Below are positions 23,301-34,000 of a DNA stretch of 64,000 nucleotides, one piece after another; position 1 is the stretch's first letter; each line of letters begins with the position of its first letter. Position numbers and translations under genes: made by a program. Source of the DNA: Salinarimonas sp. (GTDB taxonomy: Bacteria > Pseudomonadota > Alphaproteobacteria > Rhizobiales > Beijerinckiaceae); contig NZ_CP157794.1 of the NCBI RefSeq assembly GCF_040111675.1, positions 4,175,501 to 4,239,500 of the forward strand. Direction: 5' to 3'. A model generated the notes under the pieces. It saw only the letters and a program-made list of their open reading frames with translations. It did no database searches and was not told where the DNA came from.

Positions 23301-25057
23301 ACGCCGTGCGCGACCACCTGCGCACGCGCCTGCCCCCCGCCATGATCCCCCCGATCCTCCACCCCGTCGACGCCCTCCCCCTCACGCCCAACGGAAAGCT
23401 CGACCGAAACGCACTCCCCGAGCCCGACGACGAGCCCACCCACGGCGCCGCCGCCTGCGAGCCGCCCCTCGGCCCCGTCGAGGACACCCTCGCCGCCATC
23501 TGGCGCGACATCCTCCAGACCGACCGAATCGGACGCCACGACGACTTCTTCGCCCGCGGCGGCGATTCCATCCTCGCCCTGATGATCGTCTCCCGCGCGC
23601 ATGCGGCCGGCATCGCCCTCGCGCCACGCATGGTCTTCGAGAACCCGACGATCGCCGCATTGGCGCAGGCGGCCGCGGCAGAAACACCGGCGACCGCACC
23701 CGGCTCCGAGCAGGCGACGTCCCGATGGCTCCCCGCCCAGCGCTGGTTCCTCTCGCTGCCGCTCGCCGAACGCGACCATTGGAATCACTCCGTCCTGCTC
23801 GCGCCGCGGTCGCCGCTCGACGCCGACGCGTTCCGACGGGCCGTCACCGTCCTCGTTGGACGGCACGAGGCCCTGCGAACCGGTTGCCTGGACGGCGGGA
23901 CGCCGGTGGCGCTTTCCGAGGATCGCATTCCCGCACTCGCCGCCGTCGCCTTCCTGGACGGAGAAGACCAGCTGCAAGGCTTCATCGACGCGGTGAACCG
24001 AGAGCTCGATCTCGGCGCCGGCCTCGTCTTCCGGGCGACGCTGATCGATCTCGGCGGCGCGGGACAGCGCGTCTCCCTGGTTGCGCACCACTTCGCGGTC
24101 GACGTGGTGTCCTGGAACGTTCTCGTGGGAGAGCTGGACGCCCTTCTCGGAGGCGGGAGCGCCGCCCCGAGCGCCGCCGACGCGACGGCAGCCTACCTGA
24201 GGCGCCTGGAGGACTGGGTCGCCGGCGGCGGGTCCGAGGCGGCGCGGCGCTACTGGTCGGCGTTCGCGGCGCAGGGATGCCCCGCACTGCCGCGCGATCA
24301 CGAGAACGGACGCAATTGCGAGGGGGACGCGGCATCGATACGTCTCGTCCTGCCGTCCGCGCAGGCCGCCCGCCTCGCCGCTCTGGGTGCGCGACGTTTC
24401 GAGGCCCTCCAGCTCGCGAGCCTCGCCGAGGCGCTGACGCGTTGGGCCGCTGCGCCGGCAATCGTCGTCATGCGCGAGGGCCAGGGTCGGACGGACGACC
24501 TCATCGACGTCGATCTCTCGGCGACCGTCGGCTGGTTCACGAGCTTCCTCCCCGTCCGGCTCACGCCGCTCGCGCTCGCGGACGCCGTGCCCGCCGCGCA
24601 GGCGATGCTACTCCAGCTCGAGGAGGCGCCCGGCGGAGCCGCCGGCTACGGCGCCCTTCGCTACCTCGATGCAGACTGCGCCCGCTTCGCCGTCGAGCCG
24701 GAGGTCGGCTTCAACTATCTCGGACGGAGGGCGGCTGCAGTCGATGCGGGACGCGTCTTCGACCTGAGCACGCAGCCCGACCTGAGAACGCGCTCCTGCG
24801 TCAATCGACGGGCGTTCCTGCTCGAGGTGGTCACCCACCTGGACGAGGAGGGTCTCCACGTCGCCTTGGTCTACTCGGCCGCGATACACGAGCGGCGATC
24901 GATGGCGGACCTCGCGACAGCGGTCTTGAACGGCCTCGCCCGCTTCGCCGACAGCGTCGGCGAGCTTCCGGCGCGACCACCGGGACCGAGCGCCGGGCCG
25001 CTGCCGCCGCATCTGTCCGACCGCCGCCTGTCTCGCCGTCTCAGAAGCGAGGGATGA
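20393..25057 (+). CDS. NRPS2: module 6, docking-C-A-T-E (D-Ser)
   Basis: The 1554-residue protein starts at the ATG overlapping the NRPS1 stop; the frame is open far upstream, but only from here does it encode protein-like sequence. Residues 11-62 resemble a TubC-type N-terminal docking domain. Then come C 72-500 (HHIVSDAPS at 197), A 515-1015, T (Ser1059) and E 1105-1535 (HHFAVDVVS at 1232, VGWFTSF, FNYLG). The A code reads DVWHVSLVDK, close to the Ser consensus, so the module should add Ser and epimerise it to D-Ser. The E-domain EGHGR motif reads EGQGR. The A-T region is one copy of the seven-member A-domain frame. The stop is one base before the NRPS3 start. Confidence 0.96.
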   Translation: MTTSGWRSLPHASLLDFGRLVAELDRREIGIANVGGRLRLRYPEGALDEATRREIASRRDEILPILEHVERVEPAAFAQERLWAMERTADLGGAFVIGGAARFESGLDGARLAEAWSRVTKRHGALRTAVAELDGAVRQIVLQHGEAMAHARHADLVAAIRAAEDDVTRPFTFDAPLARATLHRIDGPGCVVAIAMHHIVSDAPSLRVVWRDLLGFYDGTLDDAAEPAQFWRFAVRERAVETGDRLQRMSEFWTNHLRDATPDCILPWDRPRPAVQSFEGASLGIALDQELSDGFRALCRTVGATPYTVFLAAFQILLARWSSQPSVCVGIPVGLRDETELADAVGYLVNTVVSCGRPSARESFATFVRRVQTDQAASFDHRTMPLELLARNLRRPRSLDRHPLFQVMFVHHAAREDARALRCAGARLLRWPARFAQCDLHLTTREEDGRFHLSWEYATALFDRETVERLSEGLTALLGEAAARPEAPVGSLAVMPERERRRVVEAFNATRDETIETAVRVDDLVLAQARRSPAATAVRCGTRSLAYAELEEAAQALAVRLSRAGVGRGAVVGVCLERCLELPAALLGILRAGAAYLPLDPELPPERLRFMARDAGCAAVVTTRALSGTAPEEGARLLLDEPESDPRAPRPADAGGGPLDPAYVIYTSGSTGRPKGVVVPHAGVVNRLVWMQRQYGLGPHDRVLQKTPLGFDVSVWELFAPLIAGAELVMARPGGHRDPGYLAEEIARSGVTVLHFVPSMLRQYAATAPARDGVRLVVASGEALGADQPAAAARCFPNAAVHNLYGPTEASVDVSWWACDPAATDPVPIGRPIANMRLYVLDAGGEPCPVGVVGELHIAGVGLAQGYLGRPGQTAERFLPDPFGPPGGRLYRTGDLARWRRDGALDYLGRNDDQVKIRGHRIELGEVEAALAAAPGVRAAAVAARPDPAGATRLVGYLVGETGAAALDRDAVRDHLRTRLPPAMIPPILHPVDALPLTPNGKLDRNALPEPDDEPTHGAAACEPPLGPVEDTLAAIWRDILQTDRIGRHDDFFARGGDSILALMIVSRAHAAGIALAPRMVFENPTIAALAQAAAAETPATAPGSEQATSRWLPAQRWFLSLPLAERDHWNHSVLLAPRSPLDADAFRRAVTVLVGRHEALRTGCLDGGTPVALSEDRIPALAAVAFLDGEDQLQGFIDAVNRELDLGAGLVFRATLIDLGGAGQRVSLVAHHFAVDVVSWNVLVGELDALLGGGSAAPSAADATAAYLRRLEDWVAGGGSEAARRYWSAFAAQGCPALPRDHENGRNCEGDAASIRLVLPSAQAARLAALGARRFEALQLASLAEALTRWAAAPAIVVMREGQGRTDDLIDVDLSATVGWFTSFLPVRLTPLALADAVPAAQAMLLQLEEAPGGAAGYGALRYLDADCARFAVEPEVGFNYLGRRAAAVDAGRVFDLSTQPDLRTRSCVNRRAFLLEVVTHLDEEGLHVALVYSAAIHERRSMADLATAVLNGLARFADSVGELPARPPGPSAGPLPPHLSDRRLSRRLRSEG
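20423..20578 (+). other. TubC-type docking domain at the NRPS2 N-terminus
   Basis: The segment begins LLDFGRLVAELDRREIGI and continues through GRLRLRYPEGAL to EILPIL. This beta-hairpin/helix pattern is that of TubC N-terminal docking domains, which recognise a short C-terminal peptide of the preceding NRPS. The NRPS1 C-terminus (WTEEEI) is acidic and may be that peptide. Confidence 0.7.
21757..23675 (+). repeat. A-domain frame copy a (NRPS2, Ser cassette)
   Basis: It runs from the end of C6 through A6 and T6. It is near-identical to 47395-49325 except for the pocket block 22442-22863 (Ser type, 422 bp), which is 434 bp and unrelated in the Asn-type copies. Confidence 0.9.
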
Positions 25058-25058
25058 C

Positions 25059-28000
25059 ATGACGAACGCATCGAGCCCGGCGAGCGCCGCCGCGAACCAG
25101 GACGCCGACGCCGCGCCTCCGCGTGTTCTCCCCCTCTCGGAGACGCAGCTCGGTATCCTCTACCAGAGCCTCGCCGGCGAGAGCGGCGCCTATGTCGTCG
25201 CGCTGTCCGTGGAGCTCGAGGGATCGCTCGATACCGACGCCTTCGTCGCGGCCTGGGGCGCCGTGCTCCGCAGGCACCCGGCGCTGCGGGCGCGCTTCAT
25301 GTGGGAGGGTCTCCCGCAACCGGTTCAGGTCATCGATGCGTCCAAGACCCCGGAGATCGTGATCGAGGACGTGTCCGCGCGCGACCGCAAGACGGCCGAA
25401 GACGCGTGGCGCACCGCGCTCGAACGCGCCGAGGCCGAGGCGTTCGATCTCGAGTCGGGACCTCTCGTGAAGGTGCGTCTCGTGCGCTTCGCGAACGACC
25501 TGAGCCGCATGGTCGCGAGCTTCCACCATCTCGTCGTGGACGGCTGGTCCTTGGCCATCGTCATGCGCGACGTGATGGAGCTCTACCGGCGCCTCGAACG
25601 CGGCTCGGCGGCCGAGGTCGCGGAGGATGGCGGATACGAAGCCTTCGTTCGCGCCGAGGCGGAGCGCGACACGACCGCAGCGCGCGGCTTCTGGATGCGA
25701 TACTTGGCAGGGCACGAGCACGCGCGCCGGCTGCCGCCTTCCGCCCGGGGCGCGGTGGAGCATGAGGGCACGATTTACGGTCGCGTTGAAAGCGTGCTCT
25801 CGCCGGCGGCCTTCGACCGTCTCTCGCGCGCCTGCGCCGCCCATGGCCTGACGACGAGTACCGTCGTCAGCGCGGCTTGGGGGCTCGTGCTGGCGCTGGG
25901 CGACCCTGCGGCGGGCTCGATCTATGGAGCGACCATCTCCGGCCGCCCCCCCGCGCTCCCCGGCGTCGAGGACATGGTCGGCCTCTTCATCAAGACGATA
26001 CCCGTTCGGATCACACCGCAGAGAAACCGCAAGACCGCCGAATGGCTGCTCGAGCTCCAGGTCGAGCTCGCACGCCATCGGGAGCACGAGTGGGTGTCGC
26101 TGCCGAGCCTGCAGCGCGATCTGGGAATCGCGCCCGGAAGCGCCCTGTTCGACTCGATACTGGTGTTCGAGAACTATCCCGTTCCGACGACGGAGCGAGA
26201 CGACGCCCTTCAGGCGCGGGATCTGCGGATCTCGGAGCGCACGCATTATCCCGCGACGGTGCTCGTCTCGATGCGATCGGGGCTCAAGGCCGGCATCGTC
26301 CACGATCGTCGCATCCTCGACGACGACGCCGCACGAGATCTGCTGTCGCGGTTGCTCGCGACGATCGAGATGCTGAGCGACGCGATGGAAGGCCCGTTGG
26401 AGCATGTGCTGCTCCCGGAGGCGGAGCGTCGGCGCGTGGTGGCGACGTTCAACGCCACGCGCGACGAGACGATCGAGACGGCGGTGCGGGTGGACGATCT
26501 CGTGCTGGCGCAGGCGCGGCGCAGCCCGGCGGCGACAGCGGTGCGCTGCGGGACGCGCAGCCTCGCCTATGCCGAGCTGGAAGAGGCCGCGCAGGCCCTG
26601 GCGGTGCGTCTCTCCCGGGCGGGGGTCGGCCGCGGGGCGGTGGTGGGCGTGTGCCTGGAGCGCTGCCTGGAGCTGCCGGCGGCGCTGCTCGGCATCCTGC
26701 GCGCGGGCGCCGCCTACCTGCCCCTCGACCCGGAGCTGCCGCCCGAGCGGCTGCGCTTCATGGCGCGGGACGCCGGCTGTGCGGCCGTGGTGACCACGCG
26801 CGCCCTCTCCGGGACCGCCCCGGAAGAGGGCGCCCGCCTGCTCCTCGACCAGCCGGAGAGCGATCCCCGCGCGCCCCGCCCCGCGGACGCGGGCGGCGGG
26901 CCGCTCGATCCCGCCTACGTGATCTACACGTCGGGCTCCACCGGACGCCCCAAGGGCGTCGTCGTCCCCCATGCCGGCGCGGTCAACCGCCTCGTCTGGA
27001 TGCAGCGCCAGTACGGCCTCGGTCCCCACGACCGCGTCCTGCAGAAGACGCCCCTCGGCTTCGACGTCTCGGTATGGGAGCTCTTCGCCCCGCTGATCGC
27101 CGGCGCCGAGCTGGTGATGGCGCGCCCGGGCGGGCATCGCGACCCGGGCTACCTCGCCGAGGAGATCGCGCGCTCCGGCGTCACCGTCCTGCATTTCGTG
27201 CCCTCGATGCTGCGCCAGTACGCGGCCACGGCGCCGGCCCGCGACGGCGTGCGCCTGGTCGTCGCCTCGGGCGAGGCGCTCGGCGCCGACCAGCCCGCCG
27301 CCGCCGCGCGCTGCTTCCCGAACGCGGCCGTGCACAACCTCTACGGCCCGACGGAGGCCTCGATCGAGGTGAGCTGGTGGGCGTGCGACCCGGCTGCGAC
27401 GGATCCCGTCCCGATCGGGCGGCCGATCGCCAACATGCGCCTCTACGTGCTCGACGCGGGCGGGGAGCCGTGCCCGGTCGGGGTCGTGGGCGAGCTCCAC
27501 ATCGCCGGCGTGGGCCTGGCCCAGGGCTATCTCGGCCGTCCCGGGCAGACCGCCGAGCGCTTCCTGCCGGACCCGTTCGGCCCCCCCGGCGGCCGCCTCT
27601 ACCGCACCGGCGACCTGGCGCGCTGGCGCCGCGACGGCGCCCTCGACTATCTCGGGCGCAACGACGACCAGGTGAAGATCCGCGGCCATCGCATCGAGCT
27701 CGGCGAGGTCGAGGCCGCCCTCGCCGCCGCCCCCGGCGTGCGCGCCGCCGCCGTCGCCGCCCGCCCCGATCCCGCCGGCGCCACCCGCCTCGTCGGCTAC
27801 CTCGTCGGGGAGACCGGAGCGGCCGCCCTCGACCGCGACGCCGTGCGCGACCACCTGCGCACGCGCCTGCCCCCCGCCATGATCCCCCCGATCCTCCACC
27901 CCGTCGACGCCCTCCCCCTCACGCCCAACGGAAAGCTCGACCGAAACGCCCTCCCCGAGCCCGACGACAAGCCCACCCACGGCGCCGCCGCAACGGCCGA

Positions 28001-31000
28001 GGGCACACCTCATGTAGGCGTCGAGGCCTACGTAGCGGCCGTCTGGTCGGAAGTGCTGGATCGCGGCCCCGTCTCTTCGTCGGACGACTTCTTCGCGCTG
28101 GGAGGGCATTCCCTCAGCGCGACCCGCGTGATCGCCGCAGTGCGCTTCGGCTTCAAGATCGAGGTCCCGCTCCGCAGCGTCTTCGCGTATCCCCGGCTCA
28201 GGGATTTCGCGCGTCATGTCGAGGAGCTGCTCGCCGCGCGGCACGGCGCTCGCCTGCCGCCGATCGAGCCGGTCGCCGACCTCGCGCGACGGCCGCCCAG
28301 CCACGCCGAGCGGCGGCTCTGGTTCCTGCATCAGCTGGACGATCCCGGCAGCGCTTTTCACGTGCCCGTCCTGCATCGCCTGCATGGCGTCCTCGACGTC
28401 TCCGCGCTCGCTGCGGCCTTCGACGGCCTCGCCCGCCGCCATCAAGCCTTCCGGACGCGATACGTGGAGGAGGACGGCGATCTGGTGGTCCACTTGCACG
28501 GCCGGGCGTCCTGGCCCCTGGAGATCGTCGATGCGCGGACGGATGCCCCGGAGGCGGTCGATGCCCGGATCCGGGCCTTCTTCGAGCAGCGCTTCGATCT
28601 GAGCGCGGGGCCGCTCCACCGCGCCTGTCTCGTGCGCGTGGGCGACGAGGAGCACCTGCTGGCGATCTGCATGCACCATATCGTCGCCGACGGATGGTCG
28701 CTCTCGGTGCTGGCAGGCGAGCTCGGCGAGCACCTCGCCGCGGCTGCGAGCGCAGCCTCGCTTCCGCCGCGTCGCGCCGAGATCGACTATGGCGACTACG
28801 CCATATGGGAGGCCCGCCCGGAGGTGCGAGCGCAGCGCGAAGCCCAGCTCGCCTTCTGGGAGCGGCGGCTCGCCGGTCTGGAGCGCGACATCGCCCTGCC
28901 GATGGCCAAGTCACCGGCTTCGTCCGAGCGATCCTACGCCGGCGCTCGCGAGCCGGTCGAGCTGCCCTCGTGGATCAGCGCAGCGCTCGCGAAGCTCTGC
29001 CGCCGCGAGGGCGTCACGGTGCACATGGCCCTGCTCGCGGCATTCGGCGCCTTCCTCGCCCGCATGTCGGGCCAGCCCGAGGTCGCGATCGGATACCCCG
29101 TGGCCGGCCGTACGCGACGCGAGCTCGAGAGCTGTGTCGGCCTTTTCCTGAATACGCTGACCGCCCGCGTGGAGATCGCGCGGGATCCGGCGTTCCTCGA
29201 TCTTCTTCACGACGTGCGCGAGCAGTGCCTCGAGGCGCTCGCCCATCAGGACGTCCCCTACGATCAGGTCGTGGAGCGGCTCGCGACCGAGCGGGCGGGA
29301 GCCGGCGAGGATCTCTTCCGTGTCATGCTCGTCGTCCAGAACGCGCCGGTGAGCATGCTGTCGCTCCCGGAAATCCGCTGCGAACCGCTCCCCTCCCGCG
29401 GCGCCGGCGCCAAGCACGCGATCACCCTGGAAATCGGCGCTACGGAACCGAGGATCGCCGGGATCGTCGAGTATCGCTGCGATCTCTTCGACCGCTCGGC
29501 GATCAGGGCCCTGTGGCGGAGCTTCCAGGTCATGGTCGAGGATCTGCTGGCGGATCCCGAGCGGCCGGTATCGCGCCTCGAGACGATCGCGCGCGAGGAC
29601 AAGATCCTCGTCGAGGAACGCGCCGCCACCGAGCTCGTCGACGTCCCGCTCGTCGCGGAGGCCGTCTCGACGGTGGCGCGCGCGCACCCGACGCGCGTGG
29701 CCTTGGTGCACGACGACGTCGAGACGACCTACGGCGATCTCGAGCGGCGGGCCAATCGGCTCGCGAACCACCTGAGGGCGCTGGGCTGCGAGCGCGGCGA
29801 CCTCGTGGGCCTGCATCTCGCACCGAGCGACGACATGGTCGTCGCGTTGCTGGGCGTGTTCAAGGCGGGAGCGGCCTTTCTCCCGTTGGACCCCGCCTAC
29901 CCCGAAGAACGACTGGTCCAGATGATCGCGGACACGGACGTTCGCTTCGTCATCCGGGACGAGACCGGCCCCTGCGTGCTGAACGTCGCCCACGTCGTGG
30001 AGACGAGCGATCCGGGCTTGCGGACGGCGCCCGACGACGATCCGGGCATCGCCCTTCACCCGGACGATACGGCCTACGTCATCTTCACGTCCGGGTCGAC
30101 CGGGGCGCCCAAGGGGGTGGCCGGAACTCACCGCGCCGTCGGAACGCGCCTGTGCTGGGACGTTCCGGGCAGCGCGAGCATCGGCGCCGTCTACGCCGTG
30201 AAGACGACGATGAACTTCATCGATTGTCTGTGGGAGATCTTCGCGCCTCTGGTCAGAGGCGATCGGACGGTGCTCGTCGACCGCGCCGCGCAGCGCGACG
30301 TGGTCGCGTTCGCACGCCTCGTCGCCAGGCACGGCGTGACCCGGATCGTCCTCGTTCCCTCCTTCCTCGAGATGCTTCTGGAATTGCCGGAGCCCGAGCT
30401 CTCGGTCCTGCGTCGGCTCGAGTACGTCGTCTCCAGCGGAGAGCCGCTTCCGTCGGGATTGGCGAAGCGCTTCAGAAGCGTCCTTCCCGAGGTCCGGCTT
30501 CTGAACGTCTACGGCACCTCGGAATTCTGGGACGCGACCTGGGCCGACATCGTCGAAGCCGACGGGTCGGACGCGGATTGCATCGGCGTCCCGCTCCGGG
30601 GCGTCGGCATCCAGCTGCTCGACGCGGACATGCGGCCCGTACCCGTCGGCGTTCCCGCGGAGGTCTATGTGGGCGGCTGGGGACTGGCCCGCGGATACGT
30701 CCGCTCGCCCAAGCTCACGGCGAGCCGGTTCGTCCCCGACCCGAGCGGCAAGGCGCCCGGCGCGAGGCTCTACCGAACCGGCGACATCGCCCGCATGCGG
30801 GCGGACGGCGCGCTCGTGTTCGTCGGGCGGGCCGACCGGCAGGTGAAGATCGCGGGCCATCGCCTCGAGCTGGGAGAGGTGGAGAGCCTGCTCTCGGACG
30901 CGCCCGGCGTCTCTCGCGCGGTCGCCGTGGTGCGAGAGGACGGCGCCCGGCGCCGCCTTCTCGCGGCGTACGTCACGCCGCGGCCGGGTGCGGCGCCGGA

Positions 31001-34000
31001 TCGGGACGATCTCGCTCGGCTGCTCGCGCGGCGCTTGCCGCCGGCCATCCGGCCGAGCGTGACGGTCGTCGCCCGGTTCCCTCTGACTCCCTCCGGAAAG
31101 GTCCAGATCGACGCCCTGCCCACTCCGGAGCGGAGCGAACCGGCGGAGCGCACGCCGCCGGGAACGAGGCTCGAGCACGCCGTCGCCGAGATCTGGCGGG
31201 AGGTTCTCGGCGTCGAGGACGTGTCCCGCGAGGACGACTTCTTCGCGCTCGGCGGCCATTCTCTGCAAGGGACCCGCGTCGTCGCTCGCATACGGGATCG
31301 CATCGGCGTCGAGGTGCCGCTCCAGTCGATCTTCGAGGCGCGCACTCTCGCCGATCTCGCCGCGCGCATCGGCGGTCTGCCCGACGCATCCCGAACGGCG
31401 CTGGCGCTACGCCCCCTTCCGGAGCCGCGCGACGCCGCCTCTCCATTGTCCCAGGCCCAGGCGCGGCTCTGGTTCCTCGGCCAGCTGGAGAGCGTCGGCG
31501 CGGCGTACAACGTGCTCAGCGCCGTCGAGATGGACGGCGCTCTCGATCTCGACGCCCTCGATGCCGCGCTCGGGGACATCGTCGTTCGGCAGGAGACGCT
31601 GCGAACCTGCATCATCGCCGTGGCCGGTACGCCGGTCCAGACCGTCGCGCCGCCCGGGCCGGTCGCGGCCCGGCGTGTCGATCTCACAGATCTCGACGAC
31701 GCCGCGGCCGAGGAGGAGGTCGACCGGATCGTGAGGCAGGCCGGAGACGCCCGGCTGGACGTCGAGAACGGCCATGTCTGCGAGTTCGTCGTCGTTCGGC
31801 TTCGTCCGGATCGGCACGTCCTGGTCACCACCTTGCACCATATCGCCGCGGATGCCTGGTCGGTCGGCGTGTTCTATCGCGAGCTGGGCGCGTTCTACGC
31901 CGCACGGGCGAGCGGCCGGGAAGCCGCTCTTTCGCCGTTGCCGGTGTCGTACCGGGACTTCGCGGCTTGGCAGCGCGGCTGGCTGTCGGGTCCGGTTCTC
32001 GAGGAGCAGCTCGCCTATTGGCGCACCCGTCTGGCGGGCGCGCCGGGGACCCTGGCGCTGCCGACGGATCGGCCGCGCCCGGCCGTGCAGGACTATTCGG
32101 GAGCGAGCGTTCCGCTGGCGCTCGGGCCGGAGCTTTCGGCCGCGGTGCGGGCCCTCGCGCTGCGGGAGAACGCGACCGTCTTCATGGTGCTGCTGGCCGG
32201 CTTGCAGGCGCTCCTGGCGCGCTGGAGCGGCCAGTGGGACCTGTGCGTCGGGACGCCCGTGGCCAACCGCCGCGACGCGCGCCTCGAAGGCCTGATCGGG
32301 TTCTTCTCCAACACCGTCGCGCTGCGCGGCCGTCTCGCACCCGGCATGCGCTTCGTCGATCATCTGCGCGAGACCCGAGAGCGCGTCCTCGAAGCCTTCA
32401 CGCATCAGGATCTCCCCTTCGAGCGCCTCGTGGAGGACATCCGCCCGGAACGCGACCTCGCCCGCCATCCGCTCTTCCAGGTCATGCTGGCCCTCCAGAA
32501 CGTCCCCTTCGACGGCGAGAGCGTGGCAGGTCTCGTCATCAGGAATCGTCCCGCCCCCTTCGACTACGCACGCTTCGACATCCGGATCGATCTGCGTGAA
32601 GCGGGCGACGATGTCGTGGGTTTCGTCGAATACGCCACGGCCCTGTTCGACCGTGAGACGGTGGAGCGCCTGTCGGAGGGGCTGACGGCGCTGCTCGGGG
32701 AGGCGGCGGCGCGGCCGGAGGCGCCGGTGGGCTCGCTGGCGGTGATGCCGGAGCGGGAGCGTCGGCGCGTGGTGGCGACGTTCAACGCCACGCGCGACGA
32801 GACGATCGAGACGGCGGTGCGGGTGGACGATCTCGTGCTGGCGCAGGCGCGGCGCAGCCCGGCGGCGACGGCGGTGCGCTGCGGGACGCGCAGCCTCGCC
32901 TATGCCGAGCTGGAAGAGGCCGCGCGGGCCCTGGCGGTGCGTCTCTCCCGGGCGGGGGTCGGCCGCGGGGCGGTGGTGGGCGTGTGCCTGGAGCGCTGCC
33001 TGGAGCTGCCGGCGGCGCTGCTCGGCATCCTGCGCGCGGGCGCCGCCTACCTGCCCCTCGACCCGGAGCTGCCGCCCGAGCGGCTGCGCTTCATGGCGCG
33101 GGACGCCGGCTGTGCGGCCGTGGTGACCACGCGCGCCCTCTCCGGGACCGCCCCGGAAGAGGGCGCCCGCCTGCTCCTCGACGAGCCGGAGAGCGATCCC
33201 CGCGCGCCCCGCCCCGCGGACGCGGGCGGCGGGCCGCTCGATCCCGCCTACGTGATCTACACGTCGGGCTCCACCGGACGCCCCAAGGGCGTCGTCGTCC
33301 CCCATGCCGGCGCGGTCAACCGCCTCGTCTGGATGCAGCGCCAGTACGGCCTCGGTCCCCACGACCGCGTCCTGCAGAAGACGCCCCTCGGCTTCGACGT
33401 CTCGGTATGGGAGCTCTTCGCCCCGCTGATCGCCGGCGCCGAGCTGGTGATGGCGCGCCCGGGCGGGCATCGCGACCCGGGCTACCTCGCCGAGGAGATC
33501 GCGCGCTCCGGCGTCACCGTCCTGCATTTCGTGCCCTCGATGCTGCGCCAGTACGCGGCCACGGCGCCGGCCCGCGACGGCGTGCGCCTGGTCGTCGCCT
33601 CGGGCGAGGCGCTCGGCGCCGACCAGCCCGCCGCCGCCGCGCGCTGCTTCCCGAACGCGGCCGTGCACAACCTCTACGGCCCGACGGAAGCCTCGGTGGA
33701 CGTGAGCTGGTGGGCGTGCGACCCGGCTGCGACGGACCCCGTCCCGATCGGGCGGCCGATCGCCAACATGCGCCTCTACGTGCTCGACGCGGGCGGGGAG
33801 CCGTGCCCGGTCGGGGTCGTGGGCGAGCTCCACATCGCCGGCGTGGGCCTGGCCCAGGGCTATCTCGGCCGTCCCGGACAGACCGCCGAGCGCTTCCTGC
33901 CGGACCCGTTCGGGCCCCCCGGCGGCCGCCTCTACCGCACCGGCGACCTGGCGCGCTGGCGCCGCGACGGCGCCCTCGACTATCTCGGGCGCAACGACGA

